Source of the DNA: Methanospirillum purgamenti
GTDB taxonomy: Archaea > Halobacteriota > Methanomicrobia > Methanomicrobiales > Methanospirillaceae
Assembly: GCF_018502485.1 (NCBI RefSeq)
Contig: NZ_CP075546.1
DNA length: 64,000 nt
Direction: 5' to 3' (one strand)
The notes beneath the pieces were generated by a model. The model was not told the origin of the DNA and made no database searches. It saw only the letters and a list, made by a program, of their open reading frames with translations. The translations under genes were made by a program, and so were the position numbers. Each line of letters starts with the position of its first letter. Position 1 is the first letter of the stretch. Shown here piece by piece: positions 23,931 to 34,184 of the stretch.

Positions 23931-24755
23931 ATGAAGATAGGCATCATTGGCGGGACAGGAGGTATGGGAAACCTGTTTTCACAGGTCTTTGAAAAAGCCG
24001 GTCATGAAGTACTTATTGTCGGCAGAAAAACAGAAATTACAAAAGAAGATATTGCCCGTCTTGCAGATGTCATAATTGTATCAGTCCCAATTCGGGACAC
24101 TATACCAGTCATCAATGATATTTCACCCCTCCTTCGGGAAGATCAGATACTGGCCGATCTGACCTCGATAAAAGTCGGACCGGTTCATGCAATGCTCTCC
24201 TCCCATGCACAGGTTATTGGATTTCATCCTATGTTTGGTCCGACGGTTGGTACAATCCAGGGACAAACCATTGTTGCTACTCCGACACGGTGTGTTGAAG
24301 AAAATATCCGATTCTTTGAAGATATCTTCACATTCCAGGGTGCCAGAGTAACCAGAACCACACCTGAGGAACATGATCGGATGATGGCAGTTATCCAGGG
24401 ACTTACCCACTTTAAAGCCATTCTCCTCGCAGGAACAATGCGAAGACTCGGGATATCACCTGCAGACACAGAATTGTATATGAGCCCGGTATACCGGATT
24501 GAGACAGGAATTGCCGGAAGACTGCTTTCACAAAACCCCGATCTGTATGCAGATATTCTTTGTCTGAATCCTAGTGTACCATCAGTTCTGGAAACATGTG
24601 AAGAAACAGCAAAAGAAATTCTCGAAATGATCACTCGTGGTGATAGGAATGGGTTTACAGCCGAATTTCTTGCATCACGGGAATGGTTTGGTCCCTTCTG
24701 TGATCAGGCACAAAAAGAAACCGATCATCTTATCCATGCTATGGTGAACCAATGA
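23931..24755 (+). CDS. tyrA: Prephenate dehydrogenase
   Basis: 274 residues from ATG 23931, two bases after the aroB' stop. The Rossmann motif GIIGGTGGMGNLFSQVFEKAGHEV binds NAD(P). Then come ADVIIVSVPI, the catalytic-region motif GFHPMFGPTV and later MMAVIQGLTHFKAILLAG. It oxidatively decarboxylates prephenate to 4-hydroxyphenylpyruvate for tyrosine. No chorismate mutase domain is fused and none was found elsewhere in this window. Confidence 0.92.
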   Translation: MKIGIIGGTGGMGNLFSQVFEKAGHEVLIVGRKTEITKEDIARLADVIIVSVPIRDTIPVINDISPLLREDQILADLTSIKVGPVHAMLSSHAQVIGFHPMFGPTVGTIQGQTIVATPTRCVEENIRFFEDIFTFQGARVTRTTPEEHDRMMAVIQGLTHFKAILLAGTMRRLGISPADTELYMSPVYRIETGIAGRLLSQNPDLYADILCLNPSVPSVLETCEETAKEILEMITRGDRNGFTAEFLASREWFGPFCDQAQKETDHLIHAMVNQ

Positions 24756-25546
24756 CTCTTATTACACTCGGGCCTGAAGGAACATTTTCTCATGATCTCG
24801 CCCGCACAATTGACAGTTCAATAATTCTTGTTCCATCAATAGGCCGGGTATTTTCTGAAGTTGAAAAGACCGGCATTCCCGGACTTGTTCCAATTGAAAA
24901 CAGTGAAGCAGGTGGTGTCATTGCAACAATGGATGGTCTGATGCTCCATGATGTTTTTATTACCTCCGAACACTACCTGCACATCCATCACAGTTATGCA
25001 TCAGATGCTCCAAAAGAAAGCATTGAAGTGATTTTTGCCCATCCCCAAAGTCATGAACAATGTAGTAAATTTATAGATACTCTTGGTATTCAGGTCATCC
25101 ATACTGAAAGCAATGCCGCAAGTGCGAATGCTCAAAAGCAGCGAGCCGGTTCTGCAGCGATCATCTCAAGTACTCTGGCACAACAATCAGAAATCCCAAT
25201 CCTTGCAGATAATATTGAAAATAATCCGGATAATATCACCCGGTTTATAGTAATCTCAAAAACTCCAGGAACTGGTGTAAATCCTAAAAAGTGTAGCATA
25301 ATCATAGATCCCGGAGAAAACCGGGCAGGACTGCTTTATGATTTGCTAAGTCCCTTTAAAGATATTGGGGTCAACCTGACCCGGATTGAATCACGTCCCT
25401 CAAAACGTTGCATGGGAAATTATGTTTTCTTCATCGATCTGGAATGTGAAGGAGATTGGAAACGTGCAATTGAGAAGATTTCTACCATTACAAAAGTAAA
25501 GCATCTTGGATGCTATCATGTTATCGGAGATGATCCATGCAGATAA
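24752..25546 (+). CDS. pheA: Prephenate dehydratase with ACT regulatory domain
   Basis: 264 residues. The catalytic part (1-175) begins LITLGPEGTFSHDLA and includes GLVPIENSEAGGV and NITRFIVIS. The ACT domain (about 185-264) has DPGENRAGLLYDLLSPF and the Phe-binding ESRPSKR motif, so feedback by phenylalanine is likely. It makes phenylpyruvate. The start overlaps the tyrA stop as ATGA. Confidence 0.94.
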   Translation: MTLITLGPEGTFSHDLARTIDSSIILVPSIGRVFSEVEKTGIPGLVPIENSEAGGVIATMDGLMLHDVFITSEHYLHIHHSYASDAPKESIEVIFAHPQSHEQCSKFIDTLGIQVIHTESNAASANAQKQRAGSAAIISSTLAQQSEIPILADNIENNPDNITRFIVISKTPGTGVNPKKCSIIIDPGENRAGLLYDLLSPFKDIGVNLTRIESRPSKRCMGNYVFFIDLECEGDWKRAIEKISTITKVKHLGCYHVIGDDPCR

Positions 25547-26832
25547 CAATCGGTGCATGCGGACCGGTTCATTTATCCTGCATTGCCCCTCCCTCAAAAA
25601 GTTTCACTCACCGGGCATTGATAATCGCAGCCTTAGCTAACGGAGAGTCGGAAATAATCGGGCAACTGGATGCTGATGATACCAGAATGACTGCACGGGC
25701 TCTCATGCAGTTAGGAATACGTCTGGAGTGGGGAAAAGAGAGCATTAAGGTGCAGGGGAAAGGGGGTGTTCTCACTTCACCTGCAGAAGAGATAAACATT
25801 CAGGATTCCGGAACCTCAATGCGGCTTTTGACTGCAGTATCCCTTCTTGCTGATGGACCGGTTACCCTTACCGGAAGTGCACGGATGCAGGAACGGCCAC
25901 TCGGTCCTCTCATTGACACACTGAACACAGCCGGAGCCAAAATTTCCTCCCTGAACCATCCAGGTTGTCCCCCGATCAGGATAGAGGGTTCAATCCCCGG
26001 AGGGGATATCTCAATTGATGGCAGCATATCAAGCCAGTTTATCTCATCACTCCTGATTGCTGCTCCATATGCGAACCAGGAGACTCGGATACATCTTATT
26101 GGAGAACCGGTTTCTCTTCCGTACATTCTGATGACGATTGATAGTATGCATGCATTTGGTGCGAAAGTGGTCGTTGATGAAAATCCATCACGGGAGACGG
26201 TGTTTATTGTATCACCTGACTACCAGTACAAACCACGAACGTACCATATCGAGGGAGATTTTTCGTCTGCATCATACTGGTTTGCGCTTGCCGCTCTATG
26301 CGGAGGAACCGCAACCGTTTCCGACCTGAATCCATTCTCCACCCAGGGTGACCGAAGGCTTGTGGACATTCTTGAAAAGATGGGGTGTTCATGTTCAAAA
26401 GAGAAAAACTCCATCACAATCACCCGTGATATGGATACACCTCTAACTGGAATTGAGGTAAATATGGCGGACTGCCCGGATATTGTGCAGACAGTCTGCA
26501 TGGTTGCTGCAACTGCTATCACAACGACTCGCATTATTGGTGTTCATCATCTCCGGATAAAAGAAAGTGACCGGATTGCAGCGATTGCTAACGGGCTTCG
26601 CTCTCTTGGAGGAATTATTGAGACTGATGAAGATGCTATCACCATTCATCCTGCACCCCTTCATGGAGGAGTAATACACCCTCACAATGATCACAGGACT
26701 GCAATGAGCTTTGCAATACTGGGATGTTTTATCGGTGGTGTCACAATCCTTGATGCCGGATGCGTGACAAAATCATATCCAGGATTTTGGGAGGAGTTAC
26801 GACGAATATGGCAAAACGCCGTATTGTGCTAA
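25537..26832 (+). CDS. aroA: 3-phosphoshikimate 1-carboxyvinyltransferase (EPSP synthase)
   Basis: 431 residues, two-domain EPSP synthase fold. Visible: APPSKSFTHRALIIAALANGES (substrate Lys-Ser), QDSGTSMRLLTAV, RPLGPLIDTL, IDGSISSQFISSLLIAAP, IKESDRIAAIANGLRSLG and NDHRTAMSFAILG. It adds enolpyruvate to shikimate 3-phosphate. The start lies inside the last codons of pheA (10-base overlap). Confidence 0.95.
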   Translation: MQITIGACGPVHLSCIAPPSKSFTHRALIIAALANGESEIIGQLDADDTRMTARALMQLGIRLEWGKESIKVQGKGGVLTSPAEEINIQDSGTSMRLLTAVSLLADGPVTLTGSARMQERPLGPLIDTLNTAGAKISSLNHPGCPPIRIEGSIPGGDISIDGSISSQFISSLLIAAPYANQETRIHLIGEPVSLPYILMTIDSMHAFGAKVVVDENPSRETVFIVSPDYQYKPRTYHIEGDFSSASYWFALAALCGGTATVSDLNPFSTQGDRRLVDILEKMGCSCSKEKNSITITRDMDTPLTGIEVNMADCPDIVQTVCMVAATAITTTRIIGVHHLRIKESDRIAAIANGLRSLGGIIETDEDAITIHPAPLHGGVIHPHNDHRTAMSFAILGCFIGGVTILDAGCVTKSYPGFWEELRRIWQNAVLC

Positions 26833-28190
26833 TCGGATACCGGGGAACAGGAAAAAGCAGTATTGGAAAAGCTCTTGCTCTCCAAACCGGACAAAGCCAC
26901 CTAGATACAGATCAGTTGATCGTTGATGCAACCGGTAAAACAATACCGGAAATTTTTAATTCAGAAGGAGAAGCAGGATTTCGTGAGATAGAACAACATG
27001 TCATAGCACGAATCCCATCCGGAGCCGGGATTATCAGTACCGGAGGAGGAGCTGTTATTCGTCCTGCTAACGTGCAGATGCTCCGAATGAACAGTGTGAT
27101 TGTCCTTCTGACTTCAAAGCCAGAGATTATTTTCAAGCGAATTCATAAAACTGACAGGCCATCTCTTACCGGACTTCCTCCCAAGGAAGAGATAGAAAAT
27201 GTCCTGGAAGAGCGGATGCCCACTTACCGTAGTGCTGCAGATTTTGTGCTGGATACGAGTACGACAACAGCCCGGGAAGCTGCTACTCAGATTCTTGAGT
27301 TGATACAAAGCGGGATATGTAATCCTGAAAAGCGGATGAAATTAATCTCATCAGTGATACAAACCTCAATTCCATCAGGAGAAAAGATCCATCTGAAAAA
27401 GAATGCAGGGTGCTCAGATATTTTTCTGTATGGTATCCTTGGATATCCCTGCATGCATAGTAAGAGTCCTGCTATCTATAATCACCTGTTTGCAGATTAT
27501 GGAATTCCTGCCCATTATACCTGGTTTGAACAAAAAAATCCGGGAGAATTTTTAAAATCTCTCCCAGAAACTGGCGTCCGGGGTCTTTCAGTTACGATTC
27601 CTCATAAAGTCACAATTATGCCTCATCTTGATGAAGTGAAACATGATGCAGAATCCATCGGTGCTGTAAATACGGTCCTCATTCTGAATGATGAAAAATT
27701 TGGATACAATACTGACTGGAAAGGGATTTATCGTCCACTAGAAGGTGTTACTGGTGAAAAGGCCGTTATTTTGGGAGCAGGTGGAGCAGCTGCAGCAGCA
27801 GTGTATGCTGTTTCCATGCGAGGATATACCCCCGTCATCTTAAACCGTTCACCTGATCGTGCAATACACCTAGCACGAAAAACCGGAGCAGAGACAGGAA
27901 AGCTGGAGGATATCGGAAAATTTTCTCCAGACCTCATTATTAACACCACTCCTGTTGGTATGGGGAAAGATCCGAATATTCCAATTCCTCCACAGGTATT
28001 AAAACCAGAGATGAAAGTTTTTGATCTGGTATACACACCAAAAGATACACCCTTGCTTCAGGCAGCCCTCGCAGCTGGATGTTCAGTAATCCCCGGTACG
28101 GAAATGTTCATTCATCAGCTTGCTGAACAATTCAGAATCCTCACAGGAATTGAAGCACCAGTATCACGAATCAGGGAGATGCTTGGGTGA
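26808..28190 (+). CDS. Fused shikimate kinase-shikimate dehydrogenase
   Basis: 460 residues from ATG 26808 (25-base overlap with aroA). The N-terminal ~165 residues are a P-loop shikimate kinase: GYRGTGKSSIG (10-20), LDTDQLI, GFREIEQHV, ISTGGGAVIR. Residues about 205-460 are shikimate dehydrogenase: GYPCMHSKSPAIYNHLF (from about 214), VTIPHKV with catalytic Lys (about 264), NTDWKG with catalytic Asp (about 302), NADP loop LGAGGAAAAAV, and NTTPVGM. Most archaea use an unrelated GHMP-type shikimate kinase, so the kinase half looks like a bacterial acquisition. The fused order catalyses steps 5 and 4 of the pathway. Confidence 0.92.
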   Translation: MAKRRIVLIGYRGTGKSSIGKALALQTGQSHLDTDQLIVDATGKTIPEIFNSEGEAGFREIEQHVIARIPSGAGIISTGGGAVIRPANVQMLRMNSVIVLLTSKPEIIFKRIHKTDRPSLTGLPPKEEIENVLEERMPTYRSAADFVLDTSTTTAREAATQILELIQSGICNPEKRMKLISSVIQTSIPSGEKIHLKKNAGCSDIFLYGILGYPCMHSKSPAIYNHLFADYGIPAHYTWFEQKNPGEFLKSLPETGVRGLSVTIPHKVTIMPHLDEVKHDAESIGAVNTVLILNDEKFGYNTDWKGIYRPLEGVTGEKAVILGAGGAAAAAVYAVSMRGYTPVILNRSPDRAIHLARKTGAETGKLEDIGKFSPDLIINTTPVGMGKDPNIPIPPQVLKPEMKVFDLVYTPKDTPLLQAALAAGCSVIPGTEMFIHQLAEQFRILTGIEAPVSRIREMLG

Positions 28191-29194
28191 ATACGTTTGG
28201 ATCCAATTTCAAGGTTACCACCTTTGGTGAAAGTCATGGAGCAGCCATTGGAGTAGTGATCGATGGTTGCCCTCCGGGATTTTCAATTTCTGAAACTGAC
28301 ATTCAGATCTTTCTAGATAAGCGTCGGCCGGGTCAGAGTGATCTGGTCACTCCTAGACAGGAGGCTGATGCTGTTCAGATACTCTCCGGTGTATTTGAAG
28401 GAAAAACACTAGGCACACCAATCTGTCTGCTCATTCATAATACCTCGATGAAATCTTCTGATTATAATGAACTCAAAGAGATATTCAGGCCAGGCCATGC
28501 TGACCGCGGATATCTTCAAAAATATGGCATTCGGGATCATCGGGGAGGAGGACGAAGTTCAGGTCGGGAGACTGCAGCCCGTGTCGCTGCCGGTGCAGTC
28601 GCACGCCTCTACCTTCAAAAAAAGGGCATAATAATCTCCGGATCACTCATTGAAGTGCACGGAGATAAGAATCCGGATGCAATTGAAAAAGCCATCCGTG
28701 ATGCCCGGGATACTGGAGAATCAGTCGGAGGCATAGTACAACTTCAGGTATCCGGATGCCCAGCAGGCCTTGGTGATCCTGTATTTGGAAAACTCGATGC
28801 ACGAATCGCGTATGCAATGATGGGAATTGGAGGTGTGAAAGCAGTCGAGATTGGATCAGGGGTGCAGGCTTCTAAGATGATCGGATCAGAACATAATGAT
28901 CAGATGACACCAGAAGGATACTGTTCAAATCATGCAGGAGGCATCCTGGGTGGTATATCAACTGGACAGGAAATCCTGGTAAGGCTGAGTGTAAAGCCAA
29001 CCCCGTCAGTTCGAACCCTTCAGCGTACTATTGGAACTGACGGATATGAAAAAACCCTATCAGTTCATGGAAGGCATGATCCCTGTATTGCAGTAAGAAT
29101 TGTGCCGGTAGCAGAAGCAATGATGGCTCTTGTTCTCATGGACGTTCTTCTTGAACAAAGAAAAATTGATCCTGACAAAAAACCAGGGTTCTGA
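28187..29194 (+). CDS. aroC: Chorismate synthase
   Basis: 335 residues. Starts at GTG 28187, overlapping the aroK-E stop (GTGA). Family signatures: TTFGESHGAAIGVVIDGCPPG, KRRPGQSDLVTPRQEAD, RPGHADRGYLQKYG, IRDHRGGGRSSGRETAARVAAGAVA and GGISTGQEI. FMN-dependent enzyme that produces chorismate, the branch point for Phe, Tyr and Trp. It is the last gene of the aromatic operon. 3-dehydroquinate dehydratase and the trp genes are not in this window. Confidence 0.96.
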   Translation: MNTFGSNFKVTTFGESHGAAIGVVIDGCPPGFSISETDIQIFLDKRRPGQSDLVTPRQEADAVQILSGVFEGKTLGTPICLLIHNTSMKSSDYNELKEIFRPGHADRGYLQKYGIRDHRGGGRSSGRETAARVAAGAVARLYLQKKGIIISGSLIEVHGDKNPDAIEKAIRDARDTGESVGGIVQLQVSGCPAGLGDPVFGKLDARIAYAMMGIGGVKAVEIGSGVQASKMIGSEHNDQMTPEGYCSNHAGGILGGISTGQEILVRLSVKPTPSVRTLQRTIGTDGYEKTLSVHGRHDPCIAVRIVPVAEAMMALVLMDVLLEQRKIDPDKKPGF

Positions 29195-29199
29195 ATGGC

Positions 29200-31707
29200 A
29201 TGAATCCGCATATCCCACTTCTCCTTGCTCCTGCAGGATCACCTGATGCTTTAAAAGCAGCCTGTGCAGCCGGGGCTGATGCTGTGTATCTTGGAGGCAG
29301 GCAATTTGGAGCACGTCAATTTGCAGCAAATTTTTCAGATGATGAACTTGAAGACGCAATCAGGTATGCCCATCTTCGTGGAATTCAGGTCTTTGTTACA
29401 GTTAATACACTCATTACAGAATCGGAAATTCCACATGTTCTTAAATATCTCGTTTTTCTATATCGCATAGGTGTCGATGCTGTCCTTGTGCAAGATATCG
29501 GATTATTGTCTCTTGCACACCGTCTAATCCCGGGACTTCACCTTCATGCCTCTACCCAGATGGGTGTTCACAATGTTCCCGGAGCTCTCTTTGCTGCAAA
29601 AAACGGTTGTAAGAGAATTGTTCTCGCACGTGAGTTATCAGGCGAAGAGATCAAAACGATATCAGATGCCTGCTCCGGAAGAGATGTGGATCTTGAGATT
29701 TTTGCTCATGGTGCACTGTGTTATGGATATTCAGGTAGGTGTCTTTTCTCTTCTCTGCTTGGAGGAAGAAGTGGAAACAGAGGAATGTGTGCTCAACCAT
29801 GCAGAAAGCAGTACCAATTTCTTATCGGAAAACCGGATAAATGGGGAAGGATAGATGAAGCAGATCCTTTTCAGAATTCCAGGTACCTTCTTTCTACAAA
29901 AGATCTCGCCCTGTATCCAGTTCTGGATAATATTGTCAACCTTCCCGTAGCAGCTTTAAAAATTGAAGGGAGGATGCGATCACCAGAATATGTGGGAATA
30001 GTAACATCCACGTACCGAAAAGCCCTTGATGCAATTCAAAATGGTACATTTGTCCCCCAACCAGAAGATTTCGCAGATCTGTCCATCGCCTTTTCACGAG
30101 GGTTTACTTCCGGATATGTCAGTGGTTCAACCTGTTCTGAGGTAATGGGACGTGATTACCCGGGAAACCGGGGATATTTCATTGGTACTGTATTATCATA
30201 TTGGAAAGGAAAGGTTCAGGTCCATTTAAATTCTGAAATAATTCCCCGTACTGGAGATGGTCTGGTCATCAGGGATAGAGAGAGGGAAGAAGGTCTGGTT
30301 CTGCGTGAAAATCCGGACATAAATGGAACCGTCGTTGAACTTCCTTCTCCCTTCAAAGCGTACAAAGGCGCTCAAGTATTCATTACCAATCGGAAAGAAC
30401 TTGAAAAAAGGATTGTCAATCTCCTTTCTCATCCGGATGAACGATTTTCCGGATCATATCCCATTTCTTGTTCAATTGTTTTTTCCCCAGAGGGACAGAT
30501 ATTTGGGACAGGGGAGGTCAGAGATCAGGCATCACACACACACCAGTTTACTTTTACCAGTGCTGAACAGGTAGAAGCCGCCAAAACGCGATCTCTCACG
30601 CAGGATCAAATACGAGAGCAACTGAATAAAACCGGAGGGACGCTCTTTTCATTCAGTGGAATTTCTATATCCGGTGAAGAGGGGTGGTTTGCTCCAGTCA
30701 GGGTATTAAATGCACTCAGACGAGAAATTCTCAATGCCGCACAAGAGGCAATTCTCCAGTCCCTGATTCCACATCCTGATACCATTTCATTGGTACAGAA
30801 AAGCAATCAGGACTATCTTGGTACTATACGTACGAATTTTCCAAAACAAGTCACAGATTCATGGTTGATAGTGATTGTTTCATCAAAATCTGAAGCTGTT
30901 GCTGCTATTCAAGCAGGAGCAGATCAGGTTTACCTACTCTGGAATCCACTGTTAGAAAACATTGATGGGTTATCTGAAAAATCAGACCGTTGGGGGATTA
31001 TGGTACCCGGCGTCATCAGACAGAATGAATTAGAAGCTTTCGTCCATTTCATTACAAATAACCAATATTCCATAACTCACCGGTTTTTAGTAGATTCAGT
31101 AGGAATGGGAGAGTACTTATCTGAAAAATTTCCGGGTTCTTTAATATCGTCGTATTATGGACTTCCAATTGCTAATAGTGCAGCACGGTATTTATGTAAG
31201 GAATTTGAGTTTTGTACACTTTCACCTGAATTATCCGAGCAGGAGATTCGTGATGTATTGGCACAACAGAATCAGTCTTCTCCAGATGTGGCAATATGTT
31301 GTCAGGGTCTGATTGAGGCGATAGTATCAGAAGACCACCTGTGTGCATGTACAACTGTCAATAAAGACCGGAGTTTAGTAATTCGGGATGAAAAAAAGTA
31401 TACATTTCCTGTTATCTGTGAACATTCCGGAAGAACCCATATCATGAATTCATCCGAACATTCTCTGATTGACGAGGTCACTACCCTTCAGAATCTTGGT
31501 ATCAGACGATATATCCTTGATGCCAGAAATCGTGGAGAGCATTATGCTGAAAATATGACACGACTTTGGAAAAAAGTTCTCCAATCAAATCTTCATGATA
31601 AAGAAAAAGCGAAAATTCGAGAACAAATTGTACGGATGAGTTATGGTGGTATTACCAGATCCGGGTACCGGAGAGGGTTAAGCGGGATGAAAACCAATAA
31701 TGGATGA
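29200..31707 (+). CDS. Peptidase U32 / RlhA-like protein
   Basis: 835 residues. The N-terminal U32 domain begins PLLLAPAGSPDALKAACAAGADAVYLGG and has the U32 signature region EIFAHGALCYGYSGRCLFSSLLGGRSGNRGMCAQPCR with clustered cysteines. A long C-terminal extension fits the collagenase-like DUF3656 architecture. Bacterial relatives (RlhA) hydroxylate a cytidine in 23S rRNA, and other U32 proteins act in prephenate-dependent RNA modification. Its place right after aroC (6-base gap) is notable because RlhA-type hydroxylation is linked to prephenate. Function here is inferred. Confidence 0.85.
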   Translation: MNPHIPLLLAPAGSPDALKAACAAGADAVYLGGRQFGARQFAANFSDDELEDAIRYAHLRGIQVFVTVNTLITESEIPHVLKYLVFLYRIGVDAVLVQDIGLLSLAHRLIPGLHLHASTQMGVHNVPGALFAAKNGCKRIVLARELSGEEIKTISDACSGRDVDLEIFAHGALCYGYSGRCLFSSLLGGRSGNRGMCAQPCRKQYQFLIGKPDKWGRIDEADPFQNSRYLLSTKDLALYPVLDNIVNLPVAALKIEGRMRSPEYVGIVTSTYRKALDAIQNGTFVPQPEDFADLSIAFSRGFTSGYVSGSTCSEVMGRDYPGNRGYFIGTVLSYWKGKVQVHLNSEIIPRTGDGLVIRDREREEGLVLRENPDINGTVVELPSPFKAYKGAQVFITNRKELEKRIVNLLSHPDERFSGSYPISCSIVFSPEGQIFGTGEVRDQASHTHQFTFTSAEQVEAAKTRSLTQDQIREQLNKTGGTLFSFSGISISGEEGWFAPVRVLNALRREILNAAQEAILQSLIPHPDTISLVQKSNQDYLGTIRTNFPKQVTDSWLIVIVSSKSEAVAAIQAGADQVYLLWNPLLENIDGLSEKSDRWGIMVPGVIRQNELEAFVHFITNNQYSITHRFLVDSVGMGEYLSEKFPGSLISSYYGLPIANSAARYLCKEFEFCTLSPELSEQEIRDVLAQQNQSSPDVAICCQGLIEAIVSEDHLCACTTVNKDRSLVIRDEKKYTFPVICEHSGRTHIMNSSEHSLIDEVTTLQNLGIRRYILDARNRGEHYAENMTRLWKKVLQSNLHDKEKAKIREQIVRMSYGGITRSGYRRGLSGMKTNNG

Positions 31708-31818
31708 ATATCCCGTTTAATAGGGAAACAAGTTAATTCCTCCGGAATGAAAGAACGGACCAAGAGACTATCTCTCGCACCGCTTCTGATAAGTAATACA
31801 AAAACCAACTATAGGCCT

Positions 31819-32502
31819 ATGAAACCGACAACTCTTAAAACCCCACTGGTTCTGGTCAACCTTAAATGTTATACCGAATCAATAGGTAACGGAGCCCACC
31901 GGATTGCCAGAGCAGCCAGGGAAGTATCTGACGAGTCCGGTATTACCATCGCTCTTGCTCCGCTGTATATGGACATTCATCCTATTATCCACCATTATGA
32001 TATTCCTGTCTTCGCCCAGCATGTAGACCCAGTGGAACCCGGGGCCCATACCGGACGGATGCCCCTACCTGCAATAAAATCTGCCGGAGCCATTGGTTCA
32101 TTAGTTAACCACTCTGAATACCGGCTTTCTGTTGCTGACATCGAAAAGAATGTCACGGCCCTACGCCAAGCACAAATGCTCTCCTGTGTCTGTTCAAACA
32201 ATGTTGCAACCACGAAGGCGCTTGCTGCTCTGGGTCCGGATTATGTAGCAATAGAACCCCCGGAATTAATCGGAGGAAAAATGTCAGTGTCTGAAGCAAA
32301 CCCAGAGATTATCACAGGTTCTGTTGATGCAGTCAGAAATATCAATTCATCAGTAAAAGTATTGACCGGAGCAGGTATTCATTCAGGAACATGTGTGAAA
32401 ACTGCAGTCGAACTAGGCACAGAGGGTGTTCTGCTCGCATCAAGTGTGGTCAAGGCAGAAGATCCGGCTGCAATTCTCCGTGACCTTGTCTCTCTCCTGT
32501 GA
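31819..32502 (+). CDS. tpiA: Triosephosphate isomerase, archaeal type
   Basis: 227 residues from ATG 31819, the normal short archaeal length; the upstream in-frame ATG 31747 would add a non-family 24-residue tail. Catalytic Lys in LVNLKCY, His in VNHSEYR, Glu in VAIEPPELIGG, and phosphate loop LLASSVVKA are all present. It interconverts DHAP and glyceraldehyde 3-phosphate. A TATA-like ATAAGTAATAC about 26 bases upstream suggests a leaderless transcript. The stop abuts the convergent PAS gene. Confidence 0.92.
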   Translation: MKPTTLKTPLVLVNLKCYTESIGNGAHRIARAAREVSDESGITIALAPLYMDIHPIIHHYDIPVFAQHVDPVEPGAHTGRMPLPAIKSAGAIGSLVNHSEYRLSVADIEKNVTALRQAQMLSCVCSNNVATTKALAALGPDYVAIEPPELIGGKMSVSEANPEIITGSVDAVRNINSSVKVLTGAGIHSGTCVKTAVELGTEGVLLASSVVKAEDPAAILRDLVSLL

Positions 32503-34184
32503 TTACCAGGAGAGATGAGGATCAAGAGTAATCAACACTTCCGCAGGACCACCATTTTCCGGGACAAGTAACCGGACCATACAATATAGTTCTCCGGAGG
32601 AACTCACACCCTCATTTGAAATAATCCGTGATATTCCCCTTCCGGTATTCACAACCTCACGGATCATATCACACATCTCAAGTTTACAAAGAACCGGATG
32701 AACATTCAGATGTTTATTCAGGATATCTTCTTTTGGAATGTCAAGGAGTTCTTGTGCACAAGGATTTATTTCTCTGATTATCCCTTCTTTATCTACCAGG
32801 ATAACACCGATATTGATGGCTTCTATAATATTTTCATATCGATGTTGGGATCGTCTGAGAGCTTTTTCTATCTGACAATAACTGGTGATATCCCGCCCCA
32901 ATGTCACTGAACCAATCTGTGAGCCTTCATTATTCACAAATGGAACAGTAATAATATCAAATTCAGTCAGTCCGGTTCGGGTGCGTACTGATATCCGCTC
33001 CTTAAGATCACAAAAATTGCATCTGCATCATTATCTTCACGCGGGTGATATATGACGCCACAGGGAAAATCTTCCTCTTTTTTTCCCACCGGTTCAGTTG
33101 TGTCCCTTGCATCAAGAAAATCTGATCCTGCCTTATTTACAAAAATAAATGAACCTTCATTATCTTTAGCCCATAAAACATCAGGAACCGTGTCACATAA
33201 TCTCCGCATCAAGGCATACATTGATGCATATTCCTCTTTTGCTGATAGGAGCGACTTTTTCATCCGATCCTGCTGAATTGCGGACCCAATCATGGCTGCA
33301 GCTGCCTGAAGAGCATCTATTTCCACACCGGTCCAGTTCCGATCTCCAAGGTAATCTGCAAAAGAAAATAAACCCCATACCTGTTGATTTACAAAGACAG
33401 GAAAAATCGCAATGGCTTTTGCCGTATATTCCGTCCAATTAATGGACATCTTCTGGATTTGAGAAGAGTCATAGATAAGTGTCTCTCCCCTCGTGAGACG
33501 CTCAATTATTTCATCAACTTCAAAAAATTTGTGTTTTCTGAGATATTCCTCAGTGACAGGATTCTGAACAGAGGCTCTGGTCCAGGAAGCCTCGTAGGAA
33601 AAATATGACAGGCAAGTTCCCTGCACCTCTTCAGTTTTCAGTCTGAACAGCCTGACTGCATCCACTTCTGTTGCCAGACCAAATAAGGTAATTGCTTCCT
33701 GTAATGCACGATCAAATGCCTCACCTCCCAAAAAAAGGTTTGAAACTAAACTTACTGCCTCAAGAATCCCGTCACGACGCTTCAAGGCATTGCGCGTGTT
33801 TCTCTGCTGAATGGCATAATTGACCTTATGATTGAGCTCGACAAAGAGAGCTTTTGTCTCGCCACCCTTTTGTATGTAAAAATCAGCTCCGGAGTTGATT
33901 GCATCAATGATGACTGTTTCCCTGCCTCTGCCGGAAAACAAAATGAAGGGAATATCTTTGTCTATATCACGAACAGCTTTTAAAAAATCAAGTCCGTTCA
34001 TCTGAGGCATTTCATAATCAGATATGATGCACGAATACGAACCGCTTTTGATTAGATCCAAGGCTACATGTGCAGAGGTTACCGCATCTACCTTGATTTT
34101 CCCATCTTTTTCCAGTAATAATTTTGTTAAATCACAAATAACCGGCTCATCATCTACATGGAGTACTCGGACTTCAGAAATCAC
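32503..34184 (-). pseudogene. Frameshifted REC-GAF-PAS-PAS signalling protein
   Basis: Two reading frames make one protein. The 5' part (34184-32967, 405 residues) has a receiver with VDDE and phospho-Asp in CIISDYEMPQMNG, a GAF domain (about 150-300) and the start of a PAS domain. It then changes to a non-PAS tail ending YQYAPEPD. In the other frame the PAS continues as CDLKERISVRTRTGLTEFD, runs through GSVTLGRDIT and enters a second PAS domain ending at 32503. The switch is at a T5 run (minus strand, near 33013-33017); one more T would restore one frame. No kinase domain is present. It could be a true mutation, a sequencing error or programmed frameshifting. Confidence 0.75.
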
